In this document: piece by piece, positions 12,024-24,666 of the stretch
Numbering within the stretch: the first letter of the stretch is position 1
Layout of the letters: each line of letters starts with the position of its first letter
Assembly (NCBI GenBank): GCA_914767715.1
Contig: OU612070.1
Coordinates: 14,773,501-14,837,500 of the forward strand
Reading direction: 5' to 3'
From: Membranipora membranacea
Lineage: Eukaryota; Bryozoa; Gymnolaemata; Cheilostomatida; Membraniporidae
DNA length: 64,000 nucleotides
The notes under the pieces: generated by a model
Database searches by the model: none
The model's input: the letters and a program-made list of their open reading frames with translations, nothing else
Told to the model about the DNA's origin: nothing
Position numbers and translations under genes: made by a program

Positions 12024-13859
12024 TTAAACTTCAGATCCATAAACCTCAACTTCCACCAAATGAAAGGGGTTTAGCTCTGTCTTCGTGTTCTGAACCTGGA
12101 CAAACCTTCCAAACATGATCGACCTACAGACAATCAAAGCTGAGGCATTCAGCTGGCCCTCCACTTGTCCGCAGAAGTTATCTCCCGTGCTGCTTGTGTA
12201 GAAATTATCTCCGATAGTCTCGCTCACCGTGACCGTGATATTAACAGTACGTGGCCAGTGAGCTAGAAATCAATAACAAATTTTTTTTTTTTCACTAATT
12301 TTTCTGTTATTATTTCCTTTTTAATCCGAGATGCCAACAAAATGCATGTTTTATGCATTTCACTGTTTTTATTGTACCAAAACCTATAAAAGTGGCAAAT
12401 TTGTAGTAAGGTAGCATACCAAATGGTTTGAATATAAAGATTACATTATAAAATGCAAGAAAGTTAAATGCATCAATATTAGAAAGTAAATATCGAGTGA
12501 AGAGTTTGAATTCAGCAAGGGTTATTTCAGCTTGATCTTTTTATCAGTAGCAGATATATGGACACTGGAATTTAGTGAGCGCATAATGAGTCTATCTAGC
12601 ACGCAAGTATTTGTCCCTAAGGTCATAAAGTTTCACACCCACCCCACCTGCCCCTAATACTTTGTAACTCATAGATTTTTGCCGCCCGCTCGTTGCCGTT
12701 ACACTTTTCGAAAAAGCAGTGGAGGAGCTTTTAACTGCTTGCAAGCAGACGGTAGACCTTGTGTATGTATGGTCCTGATCGAAACAGAGCTGAATTAGTA
12801 AGGATTTCTTCATTCATTCCTTACATACAAAGAAATATAACTTTGGACATAGTTCTCTCATGTCTTGCCAACAGTGTTTTCAATGCCAAATACAGTTTTG
12901 CTACATTTTGGAAAAAATCCACCATTTTTTGAGGGTAAAGCAGCTTCTTACCTTGATTAGCGACATTCTGTACATAAACAGCTCGTACACAAGAAAAAGC
13001 CTCCAAGTCAACCCTCCACCAAGATCCATATCCGTATGGAAATGGGTTGATGTATCTTTGTCGTTTCCATTGGCTGAGATGAAGCTATTATGTTGTGTGA
13101 TCATAATTGTTGGCTTATCTGAATAAAGAATATACACAAAAAAAATCATTCAATTTAATCTAACCATCCATTGCTAAGCTTTCAAAAATGCTCTAGAAAA
13201 AATGAACATTTTTACAAAATTATATGTTATTTCATGCTCTTTCAGGTTTTGACTGCTCTTTTGAGGGCAATGAAATATCACCACCATATTGTTTTAACCT
13301 ATGATCAACTGTGATATCCATTCATTTGAAAATGTTATTTTGATGGGCATACTATTGCAAGTTTAATGTGACTAAATTTCAAGAATTAACTGATTTTCTT
13401 AAAAAATTTCCTCTAAAATTTCCTCAAAATAACTATCTCGAAACCCGCTGATTTGTTACATAACTTTGATGCATGATAGACTTTCCTTTTTACCGTCTTT
13501 TGCGCTAGAAATTTTAAATAAAAATCAGAAATTTAAACCACACTCACGTAACGCAAGGTTGTCTCGATGCAGTATTGTCCGATTGACGTAGATCACTGTG
13601 CCGTCTTCTGCCTTGTCTGCAGTTGCATTCAGATTGACACACTTGTAGAGGAAGCAGATAAGGTCTGGACCGACAACCTGAAAGCTGAAAGCTTCACTCT
13701 GCTCCTGGAAATTTTGTAGCGCACATTGCATCTTTTTCTGGACTTGCAGCGATTTATACAAGTGCAGACTGCTGTTGAGGACATACATGCGTTCAAATTG
13801 CACGCCATCCTTCATCGGTATATTTTCGTATTCTGTTCTAGGATTCAGATAATGAATCC
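12024..13859 (-). pseudogene. F-type-lectin-like gene, copy A, frameshifted in the lectin domain
   Basis: Exons: 13859-13548 (start HYLNPRTEYENIPMKDG, end NLAL), 13118-12952, 12262-12024. The first encodes a Cys-containing module (KKMQCALQNF, CFLYKCVNLNAT); the other two encode a fucolectin-type (FTP) domain ending VQVQNTKTELNPFHLVEVEV. The middle exon is 167 nt here and 174 nt in copy B. A 7-bp deletion just after the codons for THFH removes the frame in which WWRVD would be read. The shifted frame continues into the last exon and soon reaches a stop. Splice sites remain intact, so it may still be transcribed. It is either a recent pseudogene or a source of truncated protein; an assembly error is possible. 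Confidence 0.7.
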
Positions 13860-14596
13860 CTAAGGATCCTGATAATGGTAGTAACAACAAAAGCAAGTAG
13901 AAAAGACAAGAAGCAAAACTTTCGGCAAAATGCACAGCATTGCAGTGATAACAGCTAGCAAAATGAACATTGGTAGAACAGTGTTTGCTTTACAAACATT
14001 AATCAATATCAGTCCTATAGTTGTGTAAATACATTTAAAATCACAGTAATCCCGATCACACCAGCTCATTACTTCCTGGTGTGGTGTTTGATTGCCAGCT
14101 GAGATCATTCTTGTATGTTGATAGTATCATTAAATGAGGTCGGCAACAATGTGTGGTGTCTCGGCCTTTGAAGCACTGTGGTGTCAAAAGTGTTTGACAC
14201 TTGAAGTTTCATTCAACGGCCACAAATTCACTATTACTCTATCCGGGGTTCCCTGTCATACTGAAATGTATTGGCATGGATTCATGTCAAATATTGGGGC
14301 GTTGTCGTTGTGTTTTACGGTGATGTTGGTTATTGCTTGTATGACATTGTCTACTCTATGCTTTTGATATCTATAACTTTATTTTTAAATAAATATGATT
14401 TAGCGAAAATGTTATCAAAATTGTAGCCAATAACATGAACTAAATTACAAAATGAACATCTTGCAACTAAAACTCAAGACAATTCTTGATACTGCTGGCT
14501 AGATGAAAATTTCAACAACAAATTAAAAAACATAAGATATTGGTCATCGCCAGAGTAGTTATTTTCCGTTTCCTGGGGTTATAAGGATTATGAAAA

Positions 14597-14842
14597 TCAG
14601 ACTGGGTGGTTTGATCTCTTGAGCGGTTTCTCCCAAATACAATCTAGGGACTGAAGCTCCATCATCAAGATTGCCGCTGGATGGAATTGTACTGCCCCGT
14701 TAGGATAGACAGAAAAAGATTTTTCATGAAAACAGAAATAATATATCGTTTCTGAATTTATAATCTCAGGTAAATTGCTGAAGCTGAAGTGATGCATTGT
14801 GATTTGGGACCAAGTAGTAACATTCTGTACATACCACTTCAT
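14597..14842 (-). other. unassigned open segment in copy A (possible exon)
   Basis: An 81-codon open frame with a plausible amino-acid mix (PEIINSETIYYFCFHEKSFS) and an in-frame ATG lies within the block that is inverted relative to copy B. The B counterpart (about 22840-22975) is degenerate, which argues against a conserved exon. No splice partner in a matching phase was found. Confidence 0.2.
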
Positions 14843-16831
14843 CGTTTTACCACACCCTCTCCTGTCATTACAATCGAATAGGTCAATTCTGAGCTATGAG
14901 GTTGGAGATAAGAGTTGGAGCAGAAGAATAGTGTTAATATGCTCTTTACCCTACGCTACAAGACAAAATTTCCTTGGAGTTTAAGCTATTCCTACATGCC
15001 AATTTGTTTGCTATAAATTCTAGCCTTGCTCTACCAAGACACATCCATTGGGCCACAGATACGACAGAATGGTAATTCAATAAAAATGTACACCCATTTT
15101 CGTTTCTTTTCAACTCCTCTCTATGGTTTGTATTTTCGTAACGCTAGTTGGAAGTCACCTGTAAGTCTATTCAACTTTCTGCTATATCAATCCTGGTGAA
15201 ATTGCTTGTTGGCAATTTTGTTCACGCTTTGAATTACTTCGCACAGCACATGAGTTCCTCAGAGTTTTAATTTTTATTAAAATGATGTCGTACAGGAGGA
15301 AAATTTTGAATCAATATTTGAATCTATGAATATTGGAATTAATCTAAAATGCTGACAATACATATGGATGATCAACTTTGTGCATAATCAAATATTTATT
15401 GGTATGCTTTACTCAGAATGAAATTGCTGTCTTCCCATGCCTTTTTATGAGAACAATTTTTGATGCACGGTGTTCAGTCTAGTGTTGTGCGTTTTTTCTA
15501 TTGGTAAATCATTTATTGTCTCACGGCCTCCTACAACCTTTGGTTTGTAGTTTTTTTAAAGTCTTGAGTGTTTTGAGTTCAAAATTCAGTACTTTTGCAG
15601 CAACATCAGTGTGAATAAAATGTCAATAACTTTGGTTTGGTCTGGTTTGGTTTAATTCGTTGTCACATATATACATGAACATACATAATATAGTGAAATG
15701 ATATATGGATTTGCCGCTGATGACTAAAAAAAAATAAAAGGTTCCAATGATAAAAAGTAATTGAAAATAAAAAAATAGCACAGATACAAATTAAAATAGA
15801 ACATTGTATTAGCGTTTACTGGAATTATTGCAGACATTTATAAAATGCCGTATAAAGCTGTCACTACCGATTGCTGGTTTCTATGCCTCCTCATGTCATT
15901 ATGTGAAATCATAATCACAATTTGATGACAATGTTTCTTAATTTAGGACTGCCAATGATGGCAAAGAATAAAATTTCTTACTTGTTGCCTATCAAGGCAC
16001 TTTTAATAATGCCACACCCTTTACCTCATACAGTACAAAAATAACCATTGATCAGGCTATATTCACAATTTATATTACTAAATCTTGGCTGGGTTTAGAG
16101 CATAAGCATAGTTAATAGCTAAATAAAACAGATTGCCGCTCTCATCAATGCTGGTATGATATGTATCTACAGGCACAAAACATTGTATAAGTTGGGAGTC
16201 AGGAGCGGTTCTAAGGTTAACGTGATTTCAATGACCGGTTATGAGGTTAAATATTTTAGACATACTTTGTCTGTACACATCAGAGAGATGAAAGAATATA
16301 AAACAGATCCTTAAATTCAATATCTAGGTAGTAACGCAGTTGAAAATATTTTTTCAGAATATGGGAATACCTAAAGTCAAGCTATACCAATCCTGCACAT
16401 TGGTTGTACCTAGATCAAATTTGATCCGTGCGCCTGCAGATGGAGTTGTTCACCCTCTGCTGGTCATGGGCCAGGCATGCAGAATGTCTAGCGGAGGAGG
16501 GAAGTAAAATACCACTTTCACCTCAATGCTCAGAAGTCAATAACAATCTCATTCTCTCTCAAAAACAATGATTCATTCCTAAACAGAGATTACAATCGCA
16601 AGATCATGACTCAGCTTAAATTTAATTTGTAATTGATGTAGTTAGTAGTTCCGATAATTTCACCCTACATTACTAGTGGTGGGCTAGTGATCTCGTGCCA
16701 GCTTTCCAATAGATATTTACATGATGTCAATGACAATTTGGATAGTGAATACTGAAATTATAGCTTCAATATCCTTAGCAGATAGCTGAGCATTTAAGAT
16801 TAGAATGTGGAAGGAGGATTTGACAGATTTA

Positions 16832-17023
16832 TTATTGTTGATATCTGCCTGCACTGGGCTTAAAGCCAGAACTGCACGCATTAGGAAGTAAAAGATCATA
16901 CCAATTGATAACTGTTTCTTTATAAAGAGTATTTATATCTGCAGAATTTTGTGGGAGCCATCCACCAGCTTTTATAGAACAGTCATGTGTCAGAATGACA
17001 AAGAGAATAATTCTCATAAGCAT
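16832..17023 (-). other. candidate first (signal-peptide) exon of lectin gene copy A
   Basis: The ATG at 17023 opens MLMRIILFVILTHDCSIKAGG, a plausible signal peptide. The copy B homologue (24666-24505) keeps the same frame (VILTHD, then LLLPNA). A strongly conserved non-coding block lies directly upstream (about 17080-17330 in A, 24700-24890 in B), as expected for a promoter. The donor is not settled: gtatga after the INW codons is phase 2, while the next identified exon needs phase 1. Weak phase-1 GTs conserved in both copies are GTGGAT/GTGGTT and GTGCAG. Confidence 0.4.
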
Positions 17024-17719
17024 TTTCTTACCAATGTGCGCAAATTTAATGCCTCCTCCTCCTCGACCTAATCCTAATGTTATAAAGCATCACATAGTTA
17101 GGATATTTTATTATCCTCACTCTTGAACATGATCATCCCTCATCAATCACCCACAAACATAAACATCCTTGTTACAGAGTGATTTATTTTTAGGCTGCCA
17201 TTTTCAGTGGTTAAATATGAACCTAAAATCACTTGCCACGTTGTACAAGGGTATCATATAGCTTGCTCATAAGTGACTCTGTTACACATAAAAACTGCTG
17301 CCAAGTAACTGGCCTCATAGCATGGCAGTTCCTGGGTATAATAGATTATTCAAGCTTGTCACATAATTGAATAATTGCTATTCATAATCAGGTCCTCTGA
17401 ATTCGCCACCATATTACCTTTGAGACAATTTTGGGTTTGTGATTTCTAATTTTTCAAGTGGTTTGGGTGTTGTTTAAGATTGTATCGTACTGATACATTT
17501 CAGAATCAACAATGGTTCTGGAGCCTCTGATTATAAACCTACTATGGTGTGAGACAATGATTCTAGCTGATAATTAATCAAAAAGATCTCAATGGTAAGC
17601 AGAACGGCTTGTTACATTGTGCAAAAGTAACGCTGCTGAGCACTGGTTTTAATTTTGGTTTGTTTGCAAATTATTCTCGCTAGAATCGTATTGAAGGTAA
17701 AAAACTTGGTGCTTACTTG

Positions 17720-17800
17720 AGGTCCCTGTTAAATTCCCGACATCGGCAATGATAACTGATTTCCTACTGGCGTGTCACTCATCATATCCAGGCACTTGTG
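17720..17800. repeat. 75-bp dispersed repeat, copy 1 of 3
   Basis: Core reads ggtccctgtt, then ccgac-tcggcaatga, then actggcgtgtcactc. Two other copies are at 23947-24030 and 25272-25345. Copies 1 and 3 are explained by the large duplication; the second is extra. Confidence 0.6.
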
Positions 17801-18417
17801 GAGCAGGGCTAAAAATACCAATTAAGGATGTGTGCTGTTGTAACGCTTCTCACTCAAGACAATAGAGCAGCTACACTCTCTACATTTATTCATGTCAAAA
17901 TTTTACCTCAATTCAAAATATTACACGCTCACTTATCACTTTGATGGGGGAAGGGGGGGCAGAAGCACAAATCTAAAAAATAACTCTTTTACTGTCATCA
18001 ATTTCTATTAAAAGGTTATATCCTGTCGAAAAGAGGGAGGGGGGTGGGGGTGCGCCATCTACTAGCATAGCATTAAAATGTGAATCTATAATAATGTATG
18101 GTTGCGCCAGAGACCAGGATCAACAATTCCAAGTGTGCATGTCAAACACAGGGTTTTCAGTAATTCATTATTTTCATAATGGACAAAGACACATTATTTA
18201 TTTTGTGGATATTTCTATTGTAGTAAGTGGATAGTTTTGATACAACCAAATGGCAATATCATTTCATTAATTGAATATTTGTGAGGACTTGCGGGCTGAA
18301 TCACCTCTTGTAACCCAAGGCCTTGAAGATTTTACAATGAGAATGTTTGTTCCAAATGGTTTTGGCTAATTCCATTTACAACCATTTCAACAAATCTGTG
18401 CCTCAAGACCATACCAA

Positions 18418-18530
18418 TAAATATTTGAATATTTACATATAAATATTTACATATAAATCTGTAAATATATAAATATGTAAACATATAAATACATAAACAT
18501 ATAAATATGTAAACATATAATGTTTAATTC
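18418..18530. repeat. AT-rich simple repeat
   Basis: Interleaved copies of ataaatatgtaaacat and aaatatttacatat. It occupies the place of the 13-bp minisatellite in copy A. Confidence 0.7.
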
Positions 18531-19589
18531 CAGCGCAATTGAAAGTCAGGCAATTATACGGAGTTGTCTATTGTTGACAAAAAGGGGCGTTACTCTCAAC
18601 CTTTTTGGGTAATAGTTTAATGGTATGATTTTACCAGTTATCCTACCGCAGTTTAAGCACGTAAACTAAAAAAAAGTGCAGTGCAGTGATCTAGGTAACA
18701 ACAAATAAGTTCTTATTTCAGTTTTGGCGCATGTCATATTCACAGTAGGGAACAGTAAGATATGAAAATTTTATCTGTTCATGTCATCTGCAGCTGGATT
18801 TAATTAAATTTATTTATTGAAACCTGACATAAGATACATATAATGTTGCCGCTATGCACATTTCATAAAAGAAAATTTTAGCTCACATGCTTACAATAAA
18901 TTAAAACATCAAAACAAAGCACAAAAATACAATTTGGTTATTGCTTGACCGTCTCTCATGGATAGATATTATATCAGTATGTTGATCAAACAATTTATCT
19001 TTATACCCTAAACCCTCGCTTACATCTGCACATTTGCTGTTGTTTTATTGGGCATATGCAAAGAGTGGCTGGCAGTCAAGCCAATGCCAAAGTAATGAGA
19101 CCTATAGAGTGTATAGCAGTTGACAATAATAGAAATATGTAAAATATTCTGCCTATCTATCTATCCTATTCTGAGCTATCTGCCTATCTGCCCAGCGCCT
19201 CCCACTGGCACTTTGTCATTTTTCATTTGGTATTTTCTTGTGCTTTTGAGCGACAAAAAACATCAAAGCAACAAATAGCATGATTTCTGCGAGAGTTTCA
19301 ATAAAGTCTTATCTTATCTTATCTTAATCATTGCACAGAAACACTCTCACTCATGGAAACACTGTTGAAAAGATCGAACTTGAATATAGTAGTATCAAAA
19401 CAGCGAAAAAAAGGATAATAGGTGCATGTACGCCAGCCCAACAACGAAAAAGAAACAAATTTTGTGACAACTATGTCTTTGACAACAATTTGTACAACTG
19501 TTTTTTCGCAACAACTAGTACACCGATGATCATGTAAACGCAAAACACAGATGTTCACTTTCAAACAAGAATATATCCATAGATTATTC

Positions 19590-21916
19590 TTAAACTTCAG
19601 ATCCATAAACCTCAACTTCCACCAAATGAAAGGGGTTTAGCTCTGTCTTCGTGTTCTGAACCTGGACGAACCGTCCAATCATGATAGACCTACAGACAAT
19701 CAATGCTGAGGCATTAAGCTGGCCCTCAATTTGTCCGCAGAAGTTATCTCCCGTGTAGCTTGTGTAGAGAATATCTCCGATAGTCTCGCTCACCGTGACC
19801 GTGATATTAAAGGTATGAGGCCAGTGAACTATAAATCAAATATAAATTTTTTTTTTACATTAATTTTTATGTTATGTATCACCTTTTTAATCCGAGATGC
19901 CAACAAAATGCAGGTTCGATGCATTTTATCATTTTTATTGTACCAAAACCTGTAAGGTTTAAATATATAAAGACTATATTATGAAGTGCAAGAAAGTTAA
20001 ATGCATCAACATTAGAAAGTAAATAACAAGTGAAGAGTTGGAATTCAGAAAGGGTTATTTCAGCTTGATCTTTTTATCAGTAGTAGGAATGTGGACACAT
20101 AATTAGTCAATCTAACACACAAATATTTGTTCCTAAGATCATACAAGTTTCACACCCACCCCAGTCCTGCCCCTAAGACTGTATCAATCATAGAGTTTTG
20201 CCGCCCGCTCGCTGCTGGTTACTCTTTTTCTAAAAGACAGAGGGGGATCTTTGTACTGCTTGCAAGCAGACGGTAGACCTTGTGTATTTATGGTCCTGAT
20301 CCAAACAGAGCTTAATGAGTAAGGATTTCTCATGTGTGTTTAAGTGTAACACGCTAATCACTTTGAATCATTCTTTACATACAAGGAAATATAACTTTGG
20401 ACATAATTCTCTCAAGTCTTGCCAACAGTGTTTTCAATGCCAAGTATGGTTTAGCTAAATTTTGTAAAAAATCCACCTCTTTAGGAGAGTAAAACAGCTT
20501 CTTACCTTGCCCAGCAACATTTTGTACATAAACAGCTTGTACACAGGAATAACCCTTCATGTCAACCCTCCACCAAGATCCATATTCGTCTGTAGTATGA
20601 AAATGGGTTGAGGTATCTTTGTTGTTTCCATAGGCTGAGATGAAGTCATTAAGTTGAGTACTCATAATTGTTGGCTCATCTGAGTAAAGAGTATAACGAA
20701 ACCAATCATTCAATTAATCTATCCATCGCTTGCTAAGCTTTCAGACATGCTCTAGAAAAATGAACATCCATAAAAAATTAGTTACAAGTTATTTAATGCT
20801 CTTTAGAGTGCAAAAAATTATCACCACAATATAGGTTTAACCTATGATGTTCATTAATCTGAAAATGTTATTGATGGGCATACTACTGGAAGTTTAATGT
20901 GACTAAAATTCAAGAATTATCTGGATTTCTTTAAAAATTTCCTCAAAAATTTACTCAATTCATTTTCTTGAAATCTGCTGATTTGTTACATAAATTTGTT
21001 GCATGACAGACTTTCATTTTTTACCCTCTTTTGCATTAAATACACACATAACAAGAAATACTAAATGTGGAAACTTAAAGGGCAACCGAAGTTTCGCAGC
21101 AATGCATAAATGGGCAGTAAAGAATGTGCAAAACTCAATGTAGTTGCCGACTCTAAGCTGGGTAACACTTCAGTTGAGGGGAGGTTCCAAGACATTGCTG
21201 TAATAATGATAGAGCAAAGGCTAAATAATAACAGGAACAAGAAACTGCTCTGTAGTATTCTATTTTAGCTGAGTTTGAGTACCTGATGGATGAAATGTTT
21301 CACAAGATTTCTGGCTGAATAATCATACAAATTAGATTTGGTCTTTTTCCCTATGCAGAAGGTGCAATCTGCTATCAATCAATGAGAAGTTATTTGAAAC
21401 CCTGGTTGCCCTTCAAGGCCAACGGAAAAATAGATAGCCAGTCAAATGCTAAATTGAAAGCAGCCAACAGACGTGCCGAGATACAGATTCCCATCGCAGT
21501 TAATGCCTGTTGTATTGCTATGCACAAGACGCATGTGATATCAATGCATTTGTGAGTATAAATAATCTAGTATTCAAAATTTATATTTAAACCACACTCA
21601 CGTAACGCAAGGTTTTCTCGATGCAATATTGTCCGATTGACGTAGATCACTGTGCCATCTTCTGCCTTGTCAGTAGTTGCATTCAGATTGACACACTTGT
21701 AGAGGAAGCAGTTGAAGCCAGGACTGCCAACATGAAAGCTGAATGCTTCACTCTGCCCTTGGAAGTTTTTTAGCGCACATTGCATCTTTTTCTTGACATG
21801 CAGAGACTTGTACATGTGCAGACTGCTGCTGTTGAGGACATGCAAGCGTTCAAAGTACACGCCATCCTTCATCGGTATGTTTTGGTATTCTGATCTAGGA
21901 TTCAGATATCTAGCCC
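19590..21916 (-). CDS. F-type-lectin-like (FTP) protein, copy B, 5' exon uncertain
   Basis: Three certain exons with GT-AG sites and matching phase-1 junctions: 21916-21602, 20679-20506, 19828-19590. The first encodes a module with Cys at KKMQCALKNF and CFLYKCVNLNAT, perhaps PAN/apple-like; that label is tentative. The second starts the FTP domain (THFHTTDEYGSWWRVDMKG, CVQAVYVQNVAGQ). The third finishes it with NFCGQ, a VCRS segment, GRFVQVQNTK, HLVEVEVYGSEV and stop. F-type lectins bind fucosylated glycans in animal innate immunity and fertilisation. The canonical fucose-binding residues could not be confirmed here, so sugar binding is not claimed. A secretory role is inferred from the family and from the signal-peptide-like segment at 24666. 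Confidence 0.75.
21075..21416. mobile_element. 342-bp MITE-like element in the copy B intron
   Basis: Ends form inverted repeats: ttaaagggcaaccgaagttt on the left and the complement of aaaccctggttgcccttcaa on the right. It lies in the 0.5 kb stretch of the copy B intron that copy A lacks. No coding capacity. Superfamily not assigned. Confidence 0.6.
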
Positions 21917-23946
21917 CTGAGGATGAAACAATAATAGTAGGTAGATAAAACCTGAAGCAAGACTTATCAGGATGAGCTGCGTATTTGGCAAAATGCGATG
22001 CATTGCAATAATGACAGCTAGCAGAATGAACAGTGGTGGGACAGTACTTTTGGCACAAACAAAAATTAATAACAGTCCTACAGATATGTTATTACATGTC
22101 AGCTAATAGCAATCTTGATCCAAATGTCCAATTTCAGAAGTCAATCATGAAATGTCAGATCAAGAAAGATCACATAAACCATAAAAGCTTTGATCGTTAA
22201 AACACAGGTCATTGAAGACAATCACAAACACATTGCTTCCTGGTGTGGTGATAGATAACCAACTGAAATTTCCCCTTCTATGTCAATCGTATCATTTCAA
22301 CGAGGTTGGCGAACAAATTTATGCTGCTTGACTTTGAAGCACTTTGGTGTTAATAGAGTTGGACACTTGATGTTTTAAATTGACTAGCCACACATTCAAT
22401 ATCATATCAAAAGGTAGCCTGGGAGTCAGACCAAATATTGTGGCCATGTCTTTGTACTCTTGTAACTTGATATTTTACTGTGATGTTGGTGGTTGCCAAG
22501 CAATTTAACAAGGTTTGAAACAATTGAAGGTTTACAGGTTACTTGCCACTAGCATTATGTAAATGAAAAAAGATAAAGAGGAGAAAAAAATGAAAATGGG
22601 TACAAATTTTCATTAATTTACCATCCTGCTGTATCATCACAAACCCTTGACTGTGGCCAAATGGATACGTTTTGCTAGAACAAGGCTAAAATTCATAGCA
22701 AAGTAATCAGCATGCAACATAGCTTATATTTCAAGGAAAATATTCCATAGCTTAGGGTAATGGGCAAAATGAACACCATTCCCCTGTTCAAACTCTCACC
22801 TCCCACTTCATGGCTCAGAGTTGTTCTGTTTGGTAGTAATGACAGAATAAGGTGTGGTAAAACATAGAAATAGTATAATTATACAGTATGTGACCGTTTG
22901 GTACTAATCCACTACGGATCCCTTTTGCTTCAGCGATTTAGCCTGAGATTATAAATTCAGAAACGATATATCTCAGGTTTCTCACAAATTATTTTTGCAG
23001 CAACAGAAGTGTCATTAAAATAGCACTACTTGTGGTTGCTAACTCACATTACCTCTTCATGACATATTACTGAACTCATAATCACTATTTGATGTCAATG
23101 ATCCTTAATTTGGAACTGTCAATGTTGGCAAAGAATAAAATGTCTTACTTGTTGCCTAACAAAACCCTCTTCATCTTGCCATTGCTATAAAAATAGGGTT
23201 TATGACATAGACTTAATATGGTCTATGGTTTATGATAATTGGAAAGGTTGCATTCTAAAATTAAATTGCATGATTTTGGCTTGATCTAGAGCAAAAGCGT
23301 AGCTAATTGTCAAATATAATATATCATTGCAAGTGACAGATTGCCGCAGTAATTGATTGTAAGATACATCTACAGGAACATGACATTGTATGAGTTAGGA
23401 GTGGTCCAAAGGTGAAGGTAATGTCAAAGAGGTTAAAAAGCTATAAATATACTTTGTCTGTATGCATCAGAGATAAACTAAACTAAAGTTTAGTATCTGG
23501 GTAGTTACACAGTTGACAATATTATGTCCAAAATGTGGCAATTGACGATTCCTAAAGTCAGGATCTATGTGCCTGCAGCCGAAGTTGCACACCCTGGGCT
23601 GGTCAAGTGGCAGGCATGCGGCGCGTCAAGTGGAAAGGAGAAGTGAAACAGCATTTTTACTTCTCCTCAATGCTCAGAAGTCCACAACTAACTCAGTTTA
23701 ATCGATGAGGGTGATAACGAAGGGCAAAAACGATGAATCATTCCTAAGCAGAGATTACACATCACAAGATCATGACTCAGGACTATCTAGCTGTGCTCTT
23801 GCTTTATTTCTTATAGATTTTATTTCTTTACATTACAAGCATTTAATTATACCCGTCACTTTAGCAGAATAATCTAAAAAAGAGTTAACGTTGTTCGTAA
23901 TGGATGCAGTCAATAGTCTCAATAATTCCACCATAATACCTCAATG

Positions 23947-24030
23947 TGTGGTCCCTGTTTGATTTCCGACGTCAGCAGGGATTACTGGTTTTATACTGGC
24001 GTGTCACTCATCCTAGCCAGTACGTTGCAG
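23947..24030. repeat. 75-bp dispersed repeat, copy 2 of 3
   Basis: Matches 17720-17800 and 25272-25345: ggtccctgtt, then ccgacgtcagcagggatta, then tatactggcgtgtcactcat. It has no counterpart at the equivalent place in copy A. Confidence 0.6.
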
Positions 24031-24504
24031 AGTGGCGCTGGTTTAGCAACATCATCAAATCACCTTGCAAGTTTAAAGATTGAATTCAGAAGATGATACA
24101 CTCTCAGTGTCAAAACAAACATCAAATTTTACACAACGATCTATGAATTGTCTTGGAAAACAACATTTTACTTTGCTTGAACGTAAATAGGTAAGGCATA
24201 TCCCAACAATCAAGATGGTGATCTTCGTTTTTTAAACAGGCTTTCAAATACTCTCTGTGGTTGAAATTTTACCACCTTGTTTGAACGTTAAATGTGGAAA
24301 TGTGACCATTCTCCACCATTTGGATCATCGAACAATGTTCTTAATTTTGCACTAAATGGTGCTGGGGGCTAGTGATATTGTGCCAGCTCATACAGTAGAT
24401 ATTTAATGATGTCAATGGCCTATTGGATAGTTACGACCAAAGTAATAGCTTTAGTCTTCGCAAATAGCTTGACATATACATTAAGAATGTGGAAGGAGGA
24501 TTTG

Positions 24505-24666
24505 TCAGATACATAATGGGCATTTGCCTGCACAGAGGTCAATGCCAGAACCTAGTGCGTTAGGAAGTAAAAGATCATTTTTGGTGAGCCAACCACAAGT
24601 TTTTACAGCGAAATCATGTGTCAGAATGACAAAGACAAGGCACAAGGCACAAGGCACAAGGCACAT
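24505..24666 (-). other. candidate signal-peptide exon of lectin gene copy B, rewritten by a 7-bp repeat
   Basis: The ATG at 24666 opens MCLVPCALCLVFVILTHDF, still a hydrophobic leader. Relative to copy A, the first codons are replaced by a heptanucleotide expansion (24636-24664), and a stretch of about 54 bp after GGW is deleted, yet the frame stays open for 53 codons. The donor is unresolved, as in copy A. Confidence 0.35.
24636..24664. repeat. heptanucleotide repeat (gcacaag)4
   Basis: Four near-perfect tandem gcacaag units. Seven is not a multiple of three, so each unit shifts frame; the resulting peptide is hydrophobic, Cys- and Leu-rich in the open frame. Confidence 0.85.

Larger units (their letters stand above)
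10770..17860. repeat. segmental duplication, copy A
   Basis: This segment is repeated in direct orientation as copy B at about 18070-25400. Matching anchors in order: gttgcgccagagac at 10796 and 18102; the lectin exons; the gtcttacttgttgcct-type block at about 15985 and 23143; the conserved block at about 17140 and 24730; and the ggcgtgtcactc block at about 17770 and 25317. Divergence is substantial between exons, with indels, one local inversion and copy-specific insertions. Confidence 0.85.

Noticed and set aside
13860-14108. Hydrophobic leader-like frame just upstream of lectin copy A exon 13859-13548
   Set aside because: It is the pyrimidine-rich tract before the acceptor. The frame continuous with the exon has no ATG before an upstream stop, and copy B does not preserve it as a leader.
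16717-16899. 60-codon ATG frame resembling a signal peptide (MIFYFLMRAVLALSPVQA)
   Set aside because: Copy B has an in-frame TAG in the same frame near the start, and no donor supports splicing to the next exon; the frame opening at 17023 is better conserved.
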